64,000 nucleotides of DNA from Neptuniibacter sp. CAU 1671 (lineage in GTDB: Bacteria > Pseudomonadota > Gammaproteobacteria > Pseudomonadales > Balneatricaceae): the NCBI RefSeq assembly GCF_029222905.1, contig NZ_JARHUE010000001.1, forward strand, positions 310,001 through 374,000. Reading direction: 5' to 3'. Positions within the stretch are counted from its first letter, which is position 1, and each line of letters opens with the position of its first letter. A program made the position numbers and the translations under genes. The notes beneath the pieces were generated by a model. The model saw nothing but the letters and a program-made list of their open reading frames with translations. It was not told where the DNA came from and made no database searches. This document shows, piece after piece, positions 10,093 through 18,794 of this stretch.

Positions 10093-12273
10093 CTAGGGTT
10101 TATTTTTCACACCTGTCAGATCAATATCCCGCAGCTTCTGCTGATATTCACGTGTGACATCCCGAGCCTCCTCCTGAGAGGTTACGGCGGTTGGGGTGAT
10201 CATGACCACCAGCTCTGTACGGTTAACATTTTTGCCTTCACTGCCAAACAACCAACCCACCACCGGCACATGCCGTAAGCCGGGCAGTCCCTGAGAGCTT
10301 CTGTCACGATTTTCTTTAATCAGACCACCCAGCACCAGTGTTTCACCGCTCTGGACGGCAACGCTGGTTTCGATCTGCCGCTGAATAATGGTCGGAGAAT
10401 CGATACCAGACGACGTGGTCAGATCCACATCATTCACTTCCTGCTTGATATCCAGCACCACCATGCCACCGGCGTTTACACGCGGCGTCACTTCCAGCAA
10501 CACCCCGGTATCCTTGAATTGAATCGTACTGGTGGTATTCAGATTATCACTGCTGGTTGCCGTTGTTTCTGAAGTACGGACCGGCACCTGATCACCCACC
10601 CGGATAGTGGCAGTATGATTGTCCAGCACCATCAGTGAGGGAGAAGACACCACTTTCAAACGCGAGTCCTGCGCAAGGGCATTCAGTAACAGTCGGGTGC
10701 CGGTTGCATCAAAGATCTCAAAATTGCCGGTCGGGAAAAATTCACTCGGCGTGGAGATGGGCAACGAACCCAGAGAGCCGATAGCTGTTTTGGAGCCACC
10801 ATCCAGACTGGATTTAAAGAACCACTGCAAGCCGTAACGCAGTTCATCCTGCAGCGTCACTTCAACAATGGTGGCTTCTACCAATACCTGAAGTGGCAGG
10901 ACATCCAGCTTCTGGATCGCTTTATGGACTTTATCGTAATCATTGGCAGACGCCATAATCAGCAGCGCGTTGTTTTCTTCATCCGCAATAATACTGACTT
11001 CGCCCACATCAAGATTGGAACCATCCCCACCGGAACTGTTCAGGTTTGCCCGGACTGATTGGGCTGGCTGAGCATCTGTGGTTGGCTCCCTACCCTGGTC
11101 ACGGACGTCCGCAGTACCTGTGGTGCGATTTCGACTCTGATTACGGTTATCCGAGTCTGATGCAGAGGGCGGATTGCCAAACAGCTCACCCAACATGTTT
11201 GCCAGATTTTCAGCTTTGCCGTTCTGCACGTAATAGACGTACATGTTCCGGCCACGCACATTCTGGGAACGATCCAGACGTTTGATCCAGACTCTGGCAT
11301 CACGCAGGTATTTTTTCTGCGGAGTGATCACAAGGATCGCGTTGAGTCGTTCAATCGGCACAAAACGCACCAGCCCTGACAAAGGACCATCGGTTTTATC
11401 ACCAAAGATCGCTTCCAGCTCTTCAATCATTACTTCAGCTTCGGCAGATTCCAGACGAAACAGACCAACAGACATGCCCTGAAGCTGATCAACGTCGAAA
11501 ATGCGCACCGTCTCCCGGATATTCACCAGTTCAGATGAACTGCCCGCCACCATCAACAGATTACGGCGGCTGTCCGTTTCAATCACACCCTGTTTGGGTT
11601 TAATCGGCTCCAGAATTTTCAGCATTTCGCTGGCCGCAATGTAACGCAACGGCAGGATCAACAGCTGATAACCACTGCCAACCTTCAATCCAGACCCCGG
11701 TGCGACACCGCCATTTAACGCACTTTCTGACGGCAGTACTTCATAAAAATTCTCAGTTTTCAGCAACACTGCGCCGTTGATATGCAGCAGCGTTTCCAGG
11801 GCGGGAATCAGCTCATCACGGGTCAGCGGGCGACTGGTCTGCAGGTTAACAGCACCCCGCACCCGGTCATCCATGACATAGTTGACCTGTAGAATATCGC
11901 CCAACACGGTTTTGATCACTTCCGAGATTTCGGCCCCCTGAAAGTTCAGGGTGATCTCCCCCTGACTGTCAGGCAACGATTTGAGAGTGGGCGAGTTCAG
12001 ATCCACCATCACACCGGAGGCTTCATAAATCTCTGCTTCTGCCGGAGATGCTGTTGTGCCACCACTGGATTGATTCTGGAAACGCACATTATTGTTCGGG
12101 CGTGTTTCTCTGGCTTCACCGTTTTGCGTGGCTGATACCTGCATCTCTTCAGAGGGCGTCCCCCAGGGGTTATCCAATGTTGATCGGCCGCCACCTGGCG
12201 ATAGGGTACAGGAGGCAATAAAAACACTGCCTAGCAACACCCCGGAGGCTTTAATAAGCATTTTATTTTTCAT
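10093..12273 (-). CDS. gspD: Type II secretion outer-membrane secretin GspD
   Basis: The 726-residue product has a lipoprotein signal (lipobox IASC, Cys22). Periplasmic N0-N3 domains follow: NFQGAEISEVIKTVLGDILQVNYV for N0, then repeated ring-building motifs. The C-terminal secretin barrel contains VPVRTSE and the conserved VVGWLFGSEGKNVNRTELVVMITP. It forms the outer-membrane pore through which folded proteins leave the periplasm. A polar low-complexity insert rich in Asn, Arg and Ser lies between the second and third N domains (near 340-400). The predicted lipidated N terminus suggests it may reach the outer membrane without a separate pilotin, but this is inferred. It is the last gene of the operon and overlaps the upstream gene by 11 bp. 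Confidence 0.96.
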   Translation of the reverse strand: MKNKMLIKASGVLLGSVFIASCTLSPGGGRSTLDNPWGTPSEEMQVSATQNGEARETRPNNNVRFQNQSSGGTTASPAEAEIYEASGVMVDLNSPTLKSLPDSQGEITLNFQGAEISEVIKTVLGDILQVNYVMDDRVRGAVNLQTSRPLTRDELIPALETLLHINGAVLLKTENFYEVLPSESALNGGVAPGSGLKVGSGYQLLILPLRYIAASEMLKILEPIKPKQGVIETDSRRNLLMVAGSSSELVNIRETVRIFDVDQLQGMSVGLFRLESAEAEVMIEELEAIFGDKTDGPLSGLVRFVPIERLNAILVITPQKKYLRDARVWIKRLDRSQNVRGRNMYVYYVQNGKAENLANMLGELFGNPPSASDSDNRNQSRNRTTGTADVRDQGREPTTDAQPAQSVRANLNSSGGDGSNLDVGEVSIIADEENNALLIMASANDYDKVHKAIQKLDVLPLQVLVEATIVEVTLQDELRYGLQWFFKSSLDGGSKTAIGSLGSLPISTPSEFFPTGNFEIFDATGTRLLLNALAQDSRLKVVSSPSLMVLDNHTATIRVGDQVPVRTSETTATSSDNLNTTSTIQFKDTGVLLEVTPRVNAGGMVVLDIKQEVNDVDLTTSSGIDSPTIIQRQIETSVAVQSGETLVLGGLIKENRDRSSQGLPGLRHVPVVGWLFGSEGKNVNRTELVVMITPTAVTSQEEARDVTREYQQKLRDIDLTGVKNKP

Positions 12274-12844
12274 TTATTTCGTCTCCCGTACTACCGCTGC
12301 CGGGTTGCTGTTCCTTTTCTTCGAGCTTCTCATCAAGCGCTTCCCTAATAATTCTTCGCCGGTCTTTTGGCGGTTCAGGCGGGGCCGCTGGACGTGGCTC
12401 CCACAGATCAAACCGAACTTCTTCATCGACATTGCTGACCACTACATGATCAGCAGCAATCACACTGACATCCCATCCTGAATCCAAAGGCATGCCCTGC
12501 GTCAGACGCAGTTTTTCTTCACCCTGGCGCTGCGCAAAGAGCGCAACAGGTGCCCCTTCGTCATTAAACACCACACCGGTCAGGCGCCAGGTTTCCAGAA
12601 TTTCAGCATTGTTGCCCGCCTCCGCTTCCTGATCAGCTTTGGGACGACGCGAAGCGTGAAATAAGGGACGCTGAACAATGCCATCAAAGGCATCGATAGC
12701 CGGGAATCCGGCTGCATCAATTTCGTTTGCCAACGGAAGATCCTGTTGCGGAGGCGATGTTAATTGCTCATCGGCCCAAACAGTATTGGCCAGCAACGAG
12801 AAACATAGGCTGTAAAAAACTTTCCTGATCAGGTTGCGTTGCAT
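12263..12844 (-). CDS. GspC/XpsN-like homology-region protein of the type II system
   Basis: The 193-residue product has an N-terminal hydrophobic signal or anchor. A GspC/PilP-like homology region follows (FDGIVQRPLFHASRRP near 55-70, WRLTGVVFNDEGAPVALF near 85-105). The tail is Pro/Glu/Lys-rich and probably disordered. Unlike classical GspC it ends without a PDZ or coiled-coil domain and is much shorter. Its place between gspM and gspD matches xpsN in the Xanthomonas xps operon, which bridges inner-membrane L/M proteins and the secretin. Overlap with gspD suggests translational coupling and a fixed ratio. Annotation pipelines could call it hypothetical; role is inferred from domain and position. 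Confidence 0.75.
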   Translation of the reverse strand: MQRNLIRKVFYSLCFSLLANTVWADEQLTSPPQQDLPLANEIDAAGFPAIDAFDGIVQRPLFHASRRPKADQEAEAGNNAEILETWRLTGVVFNDEGAPVALFAQRQGEEKLRLTQGMPLDSGWDVSVIAADHVVVSNVDEEVRFDLWEPRPAAPPEPPKDRRRIIREALDEKLEEKEQQPGSGSTGDEINEK

Positions 12845-12845
12845 G

Positions 12846-13454
12846 TTAACTGCCCCCCTTCACGGTGTAGGCGACCAGATCAAAACGCAGATCCAAGGAG
12901 GGCAAAGCAACGCTGCGTCTTAGTTGAGCCGTGCGCCGTGTAATACGGGCCCGTTGATTATCATTTTGGGCTGATGAAGTCAGCATCAGATTCTCCACAA
13001 ACATCACGGGTTTATGGGTCTCAACGCTGTACAACAAGGCAACCAGTTCATCTATTTCACAGCGTAGACGAACCTTGATAGCAACTGCAGGCAAAGCCTC
13101 GGATTTGGGACTGTCAATAATCTGCGTACTGACCAGTTGCCCGCCGGAGCTGCCAACAAGCCGATTTAATATTTGTTGTAATTCAGCCGCAGCCAGTGTT
13201 GGGCGAGACTCTGTCAGATACATGCCGGCAGAAGGGTTGCTGGCACGCAGTTGGCGGAGCTTTTCCTGTTGCTGTTCCAGATCGCCGGAGACACGCTGAT
13301 AGACAGAAAGCTGATGTTCAAGCCGGTCAATCTGATCAGCATTTTCCAGATATTTGTGCAGCAAAGGGCCCAGCAACACCTGATAGATGACAACCACGAC
13401 CAGCACCAGAAGCAGCAGAGCCAAAATACGTCGCTGTTTGAGTGTCAATTGCAT
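12846..13454 (-). CDS. gspM: Type II secretion inner-membrane protein GspM
   Basis: This is a 202-residue single-pass membrane protein. It has a short cytoplasmic start, a transmembrane helix (ILALLLLVLVVVVIYQVLL, near 11-29), a coiled-coil segment, then a ferredoxin-like PilO/GspM fold. The ATG at 13454 shares a base with the gspL stop codon (TGATG), preferred over the GTG one codon earlier. GspM partners with GspL in the inner-membrane platform. Confidence 0.85.
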   Translation of the reverse strand: MQLTLKQRRILALLLLVLVVVVIYQVLLGPLLHKYLENADQIDRLEHQLSVYQRVSGDLEQQQEKLRQLRASNPSAGMYLTESRPTLAAAELQQILNRLVGSSGGQLVSTQIIDSPKSEALPAVAIKVRLRCEIDELVALLYSVETHKPVMFVENLMLTSSAQNDNQRARITRRTAQLRRSVALPSLDLRFDLVAYTVKGGS

Positions 13455-14572
13455 CACAGCTGCTCCTTGCTCAGATCGGCCACAATCGCAAAACGCTCTT
13501 TAGTGGTCCGGGCATTGAGCGTAACCGGAGAGGAGAAACGCACGTTACGCATATACCGTGTGCTCTCCAGTACACTGATCAAAGCAGATGCTTCTCTGGA
13601 CTCACCCTGCAACCGAACACTGGTATCGTCCACCTGCAGGTTACTGATCCAGGTATGATCAGGCAGCACTTCAGTCAGCTCGTTCAGCAACATCAAATTA
13701 GAAACCGAGCTGCTTCTTTTCCTCTCCAGAAACCCCTGGCTCTGGGTCAGTGCATTGATCTGTTCATTGATCGCACGCGCTTTTTCAGCCTGGATACGCG
13801 GCTGTTCCATCTCAGCTTCCAGAGATGAAATGGCCTGGGCCTGATAATACAGCGGTAACCAGAACAACAGCGCAACCGCTAGGAGCATTAACAGCATCCG
13901 GCCGCGGGCAACCAGTTGCTGCCGATTAGAGCGCGATCCTTGTAATGCTTTGGGCAGCAGATTCATGCTGTACAGGGTGTTGCTGGCTTCAGCCGCAGGT
14001 GCGACTACGGTAGGCGACATGCCGAGATTAGCGAAGGTATTGAGAATGGGATCGAGACGCTGACGCGTAATCAATGCAACCCGTACCAGCAGTGTTTGAG
14101 CTTTGAGATCACGCTGCAGAATTCTGAATCCGTAATAGACCTGCTCGGCCTTGAAAGGCGTATAGCGGTCCATTTCAAACTGCAGCACGTTATTCAGGTT
14201 AGGAGCAGTCGCCAGGGGCAGTGTGATCTCCCGCACCAGTAACAGCCCGGGGGGCAGGAACAGGATCGTTTCATCCGCTTTAGCGGCTTCCTCAGCAAAG
14301 CGGCGACGCCACTGTGCCGTCTCCAGAGTATCGAGCTCGAAATCACCTAAAGCATCAAAGTCACCACGCTGGCCAAAGCGGAAGCTGCATTTTATGTCAT
14401 GCAACTCAGCCAGCAGATAGCGACCCCGACCCTGTATTTTGGAACTCAAAGCCGGAGGCAACATACCCATCAGTTCTGCAACCCACCATTGCCAGAGCTG
14501 AGCCAACAGCTCCCGGTAGCCCTGCAGGACCGTTCTTAGATTGGTTTTAACCTGACTCTGCGCGTTATCCAT
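13454..14572 (-). CDS. gspL: Type II secretion GspL-like protein (PilM/PilN-type)
   Basis: The 372-residue product has an actin-like PilM/GspL cytoplasmic part (LPPGLLLVREITLPLA near 120; FEMDRYTPF near 150). A single transmembrane helix follows (MLLMLLAVALLFWLPLYY, near 227-245), then a PilN-like coiled-coil and periplasmic domain. GspL recruits the ATPase GspE to the membrane. The architecture is nearer to the PilM+PilN fusions of Xps/Hxc-like systems than to long enterobacterial GspL. It overlaps gspM at the stop and lies 5 bp after gspK. Confidence 0.85.
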   Translation of the reverse strand: MDNAQSQVKTNLRTVLQGYRELLAQLWQWWVAELMGMLPPALSSKIQGRGRYLLAELHDIKCSFRFGQRGDFDALGDFELDTLETAQWRRRFAEEAAKADETILFLPPGLLLVREITLPLATAPNLNNVLQFEMDRYTPFKAEQVYYGFRILQRDLKAQTLLVRVALITRQRLDPILNTFANLGMSPTVVAPAAEASNTLYSMNLLPKALQGSRSNRQQLVARGRMLLMLLAVALLFWLPLYYQAQAISSLEAEMEQPRIQAEKARAINEQINALTQSQGFLERKRSSSVSNLMLLNELTEVLPDHTWISNLQVDDTSVRLQGESREASALISVLESTRYMRNVRFSSPVTLNARTTKERFAIVADLSKEQL

Positions 14573-14577
14573 GTGCT

Positions 14578-15537
14578 TTAATCTTCCTCTGAACAGGGTA
14601 CTTCATCGCAGTTGTCCTTGATGCTGGATCGTTCATCGACAATCTCCATCACCCTGAAGTAGGCTTCGCTTCCCCGACCACTTCGCTGTAGCAACACCTT
14701 TTGCCCTACCCTGGCATGGGGGTAGAGTCTACCCTCTGTTCTCACAGTGTAGTAGACGCCTGAAGTAGAAGAAGAAATAAAGCGTGCATCGGAAACCGGA
14801 GGTGTCGGCTCGGGCAAGCCATCAAGACGAAATCGCCGACGTTGTTCAATGTATTGATCAATCAAAGGTTCATTGGCAGCGGGCAGTGACATCAGAACTA
14901 ATTTGGGTGCTACCAGAGGATTGATCCCCTGACTTCGGGCATAGACACTCAAGGCCGGAGCAATCTTTTCATAGGTCTCAATATCCATGCCCAATACCTG
15001 TTTCAATTCATCCACACGTTTGAAGCGATCATCCCGCGCTTCATAATCAAGGCCTGCTGCCCGATAGTCCGCATCTTCGGCTCCGTTAAGCCGTTTCAAA
15101 TCATCTTTATCACGCCAGTCCAGAATACGGTCGATCAGTATATTGGCTTTTTCTTCATCGATTGTTGCCGCCAGAAACAGCCTTTGAAACTGCTCAGCTT
15201 GCAGTGTGTTGAGGTCAAATTTCCCATTTTCATCCTCGACTGAAACCATAACGCTGAGCGCTTCATCCAGTTGCATCTTTTGCCAGCCACCATCTGCAAG
15301 CCAGCCCTGCCCCTGCGGCAACGTCAGATTCCAGATAGCCCATTGCACACCCGACTCAGCACCATAACTGGCCTGCGTCGCTGCACGCAGATTCTCCGTC
15401 AGCCTGGCTTCGCTGCGACTCACATCTGAAAGGTATAATGCGATCACTGACAGCAAGACCAGAAACCACAACACCATGACCAGTGCTATCCCTCGCTGCC
15501 GGGCCTTGTTAGTTAGCACGTTTAGCCACATATGCAT
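14578..15537 (-). CDS. gspK: Type II secretion minor pseudopilin GspK
   Basis: The 319-residue product has a prepilin-like N terminus (QRGIALVMVLWFLVLLSVIALYL) followed by the large globular domain typical of GspK, much bigger than other pseudopilins. The residue at +5 after the cleavage Gly is not Glu, as is usual for GspK. A helix-hairpin-like region lies near 165-195. GspK caps the pseudopilus tip with GspI and GspJ. The start lies inside gspJ (29 bp overlap); ATG codons at 15537 and 15531 are both possible. Confidence 0.9.
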   Translation of the reverse strand: MHMWLNVLTNKARQRGIALVMVLWFLVLLSVIALYLSDVSRSEARLTENLRAATQASYGAESGVQWAIWNLTLPQGQGWLADGGWQKMQLDEALSVMVSVEDENGKFDLNTLQAEQFQRLFLAATIDEEKANILIDRILDWRDKDDLKRLNGAEDADYRAAGLDYEARDDRFKRVDELKQVLGMDIETYEKIAPALSVYARSQGINPLVAPKLVLMSLPAANEPLIDQYIEQRRRFRLDGLPEPTPPVSDARFISSSTSGVYYTVRTEGRLYPHARVGQKVLLQRSGRGSEAYFRVMEIVDERSSIKDNCDEVPCSEED

Positions 15538-16216
15538 CTGCCTTTGGGCGCACCTTCAGAGTCGGCCATGGCGCAACCTCCCCTTCCTTAAACTGAACGC
15601 TGATCAGACTGGGCAGGCTGTCCTGATAAACCCATTCCGGTTCCCAGGCTGAAGGCCGATCCGGCTCCGTCTTTAAATATGAAATGCTGAACTCATCAAA
15701 CTGACCCGCCATAAGTAACGATTTACGGGCATTCAGAATCAACTCATTACGTTTAAGATCCCAGTTAAGTTGCGTACTCGACAGCCCCTGTGTTTGGTTG
15801 AGATCCTCTTCCGAGACACCACTGTAAGGCTCATATGCCAAATACAGCCCTTCAGGTTCATCTGGTTGCCGGGAATCAAGTCGACCCAGCCAAATCCAGT
15901 AGAGGTCATCACCGCCGCCGTTCTGTTGCAAAGGCGCAACCCAGATCAACTCCTCAGCGGAACCATGAAAGGCCAGTTGCCGCCCCTTATCATCACTGTT
16001 TACAACAGACCGGTTGGCAGCGCCCAGCAAGCGTCTCAGTGCCTGCTGAACCAGAAACGCATCGCTTTCCGTCTGCTGATGACGATCCATCCCCTCCCAG
16101 CTGCGAATACCCAGATTTAAACCCCCGCCAATAACTACAGTCAGAAGACTAAGCAGCAGCAGAGCCACCAGCATCTCAACCAGGGTAAATCCCCTTAGAT
16201 AGCGTCGTCCGGTCAT
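15509..16216 (-). CDS. gspJ: Type II secretion minor pseudopilin GspJ
   Basis: The 235-residue protein has a classic prepilin peptidase site, RGFTLVEMLVALLLLSLL, with cleavage after Gly9 and Glu at +5, and a beta-rich C-terminal domain. It forms part of the pseudopilus tip complex with GspI and GspK. It overlaps gspI by 4 bp and gspK by 29 bp, showing tight translational coupling. Confidence 0.92.
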   Translation of the reverse strand: MTGRRYLRGFTLVEMLVALLLLSLLTVVIGGGLNLGIRSWEGMDRHQQTESDAFLVQQALRRLLGAANRSVVNSDDKGRQLAFHGSAEELIWVAPLQQNGGGDDLYWIWLGRLDSRQPDEPEGLYLAYEPYSGVSEEDLNQTQGLSSTQLNWDLKRNELILNARKSLLMAGQFDEFSISYLKTEPDRPSAWEPEWVYQDSLPSLISVQFKEGEVAPWPTLKVRPKADAYVAKRAN

Positions 16217-16647
16217 AACCCCGACTCTTCAATCAGAAAGAGGGTTGTCAAAGTAACCGGACTTGCTGTTCCCTGCAGGCCTTCAACAGTGACGCTGATT
16301 TTGTAGGGTTCAAAACGATAATCGGTGATCCGGTCCTGATCGGGAAAATCCCAGGCATCAATCTCTGCCCGCCAACGCCACTCATCATTAAATGACCCTT
16401 GCTCAACACCGGGTCGAATCCGGCTTTCAGCCAGCAGTTCAGAGAGTTTTGACTGCGCCAGTTGCACCGCCATCTGTTGCTGGGTGGCACTGTGGGCTGT
16501 TCTGAGAGAAAGTGAAAAAATATGCATAATGACTCCCAGCGATACCGCCAGAATCATAAAAGCAACCAGCACTTCCAACAGGGTAAACCCATTCATTCGC
16601 CGGTTTTTCCGGGTATTGTGTCGGGCCGATTCAACAGGATTAGTCAT
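16213..16647 (-). CDS. gspI: Type II secretion minor pseudopilin GspI
   Basis: The 144-residue protein has the prepilin motif NGFTLLEVLVAFMILAVSLG. A basic leader of about 19 residues precedes the cleavage Gly. Size and the LTTLFLIEESGL end fit GspI, the hub of the tip complex. It overlaps both gspH (8 bp) and gspJ (4 bp). Confidence 0.9.
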   Translation of the reverse strand: MTNPVESARHNTRKNRRMNGFTLLEVLVAFMILAVSLGVIMHIFSLSLRTAHSATQQQMAVQLAQSKLSELLAESRIRPGVEQGSFNDEWRWRAEIDAWDFPDQDRITDYRFEPYKISVTVEGLQGTASPVTLTTLFLIEESGL

Positions 16648-17095
16648 TGCTGCTCACCCGTCCTGTCAGCCAGTCAATCCGGATTTCACCCATTCGTGAT
16701 CCATCCGAAAGCTGTAACGCCCCACCGGTAGAACTGCCATCAGGGAAAAACAAAATTTTCTTTTCATTTCCAACCTGATGATCCACGGAAACCGTTACAT
16801 TGATGTTATCGGGTAACTGATAAGGGGTATTTTCAGACGAGAGCCAAAGCAAACCGTCCTCTTCCTGTTTTTCAAAGCTGACAGCCTCACCCCTGACGAT
16901 CGCAACACTGCGAGCATGGCGCATCATCGCCGCCATTTTGCGTGTTTCAGCTTTAAACTCAGCGCCGGGCACTAATCCCGCAAACTGTGGCACCATCAGC
17001 GTCAGTCCCAGACTGGCAATCACCAGCACAACCAGCAGTTCTATCAGGGTAAAACCACGCTGGCAGCGCTTGGGGTGATGGCACACAGCGTTCAC
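16640..17095 (-). CDS. gspH: Type II secretion minor pseudopilin GspH
   Basis: The 151-residue protein has the prepilin motif RGFTLIELLVVLVIASLGLT. A GspH/FimT-like C-terminal domain follows, with the segment RKMAAMMRHARSVAIVRGE that is typical of this family. It is a minor component that sits below the I-J-K tip in the pseudopilus. The gene follows gspG after 9 bp. Confidence 0.92.
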   Translation of the reverse strand: MNAVCHHPKRCQRGFTLIELLVVLVIASLGLTLMVPQFAGLVPGAEFKAETRKMAAMMRHARSVAIVRGEAVSFEKQEEDGLLWLSSENTPYQLPDNINVTVSVDHQVGNEKKILFFPDGSSTGGALQLSDGSRMGEIRIDWLTGRVSSND

Positions 17096-17104
17096 GTTGC
17101 GACC

Positions 17105-17557
17105 TTATTGCCAGCTGACCACATCGCGATTTTCACCTTCTCCACCGGGCTGTTTATCTGCGCCTAATGAATACAGATCAAACTCACCATGTTCACCGGG
17201 AAAGCGGTAAAGATAAGCATTGCCCCACGGGTCATCTCGAATGACTTTTTTCTTCAGATAAGGCCCGTTCCAATTGTCCACGGCAGGCGGTTTTTCAATG
17301 AGTGCACTCAAACCCTGCTCAGAACTCGGATAGCTGCCCACTTCCAATCGGTAAAGGTCCAGCGCCGATGACAATTCACCGATCTGTAGTTCAGCGGTTT
17401 TCGACTTGGAGCTCGATAATTGTTTGAAGACCTGTGGTCCAACCAGACTGGCCAACAAGCCCAGAATAACGAGAACCACTAATATTTCGAGCAGGGTGAA
17501 ACCCTTCTGATTCAGCTGACGATCAGCACCCAAGCCCGTTTTTTGCTCCTGTTTCAT
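17105..17557 (-). CDS. gspG: Type II secretion major pseudopilin GspG
   Basis: The 150-residue protein has the prepilin motif KGFTLLEILVVLVILGLLAS. The very conserved major-pseudopilin C-terminal region is present (DLYRLEVGSYPSSEQGL, then DPWGNAYLYRFPGEHGEFD and SLGADKQPGGEG), which contains the calcium-binding loop of GspG. It polymerises into the pseudopilus piston. Prepilin peptidase (gspO/pilD) is not in this window. Confidence 0.96.
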   Translation of the reverse strand: MKQEQKTGLGADRQLNQKGFTLLEILVVLVILGLLASLVGPQVFKQLSSSKSKTAELQIGELSSALDLYRLEVGSYPSSEQGLSALIEKPPAVDNWNGPYLKKKVIRDDPWGNAYLYRFPGEHGEFDLYSLGADKQPGGEGENRDVVSWQ

Positions 17558-17569
17558 AACAACTCCGTA

Positions 17570-18793
17570 TCAGAGGGGAATCTGGTTAATGCTCATAATG
17601 GCCACAAGAATGGACATGATGATGCCTGCAATAATGACACCCAGAGTGACAATTAACGCCGGTGTTAAGATCGCCAGCATCCGCTGAATCGCGGTGGCCA
17701 CTTCCTGGTCATATACATCCGCAACCTTGAGCAACATCTCTTCCAGTTGGCCGGTTTCCTCACCCACCTGGATCATCTGCATTGCCAGGGCAGGAAAGGC
17801 TCCGGTCGCTAAAAGCGGCGCCGCAAGGTGGCGCCCTTCCTTAAGACTGCTGGCAGCGCCACCCACCGCTTCACCCAGCCAGCGGTTAGACAGGGTTTCC
17901 TGAGCGATACCCAGTGCTCTGAGCAGGGGGACCCCGCCACGGACCAGTGTGCCTAAACTGCGACTGAAACGCGCCGTTTCAATACGCTGGATCAGACCAC
18001 CCAGCAGGGGCAGGGAAAGCTTTCGTTTATCCCAGCGCAAACTGAAAGCGGGTTGCGTCAGCAGATAACGCCAGTAAAAAAACGCCACCAAAATTAAGAC
18101 CAGTATCAACGGCAGGTAGTCACGTAAAAATTGTGCCACCCCTATGACCACTTGTGTTGATAACGGGAGCGCGCGGCCCATATCCGAGAACAGCTGCTCA
18201 AACTGAGGCACGACATAGGTGAGAATAATGATCAGGGAGAATGCTGAAACCAGCAGCAGGATGACCGGATAGATCAGCGCTGAGGTCACCTGATCACGTA
18301 AGCCTTTGCTTCTCTCAAGATAGTTGGCCAGTGTGGTCAGACCCTGCCCAAGATCCCCAGAAACCTCAGCTGCCTGGACCATGCTGATATAAAAACCGCT
18401 AAAGCCTACATTCTGTTCATCCAGCACAGCGGACAATGACTGCCCTCGCCGCACACCTTCCTGAATGGGACTGATAACCTCGCGCAATTCCGGATCATCG
18501 GTAACGCGATGCATGATCTGCAGCGCCCTGTCCAGTGCGATGCCCGCCTGCATCAAAGCAGCCAGTTGTCGGGTAAATCCGAGTAGACGGGCTTCACTCA
18601 AGCCTTGTCCGCCGCCAACTTTCATCTGCAGCAATTGCTGCAGACTGAAACCGCGAATGCCGGATTCAACGGAGAGTGGAATTAAGCCCTGAGCCTGCAG
18701 TTGCTTTACCACCGCCTGCTGATCAGGGCCCTCAAGCTGCCCGGTTCGGGTTTCGCCTGAAGCGGCCACTGCCTGGTAATGAAAGACAGGCAT
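17570..18793 (-). CDS. gspF: Type II secretion inner-membrane platform protein GspF
   Basis: The 407-residue product carries two T2SSF domains and three transmembrane helices (near 175-200, 220-240, 375-400). Its typical ends are MPVFHYQAVAASGETRTG and MSILVAIMSINQIPL. It is the polytopic core around which the pseudopilus assembles. It lies 1 bp from gspE and 12 bp before gspG. Confidence 0.95.
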   Translation of the reverse strand: MPVFHYQAVAASGETRTGQLEGPDQQAVVKQLQAQGLIPLSVESGIRGFSLQQLLQMKVGGGQGLSEARLLGFTRQLAALMQAGIALDRALQIMHRVTDDPELREVISPIQEGVRRGQSLSAVLDEQNVGFSGFYISMVQAAEVSGDLGQGLTTLANYLERSKGLRDQVTSALIYPVILLLVSAFSLIIILTYVVPQFEQLFSDMGRALPLSTQVVIGVAQFLRDYLPLILVLILVAFFYWRYLLTQPAFSLRWDKRKLSLPLLGGLIQRIETARFSRSLGTLVRGGVPLLRALGIAQETLSNRWLGEAVGGAASSLKEGRHLAAPLLATGAFPALAMQMIQVGEETGQLEEMLLKVADVYDQEVATAIQRMLAILTPALIVTLGVIIAGIIMSILVAIMSINQIPL

Positions 18794-18794
18794 C

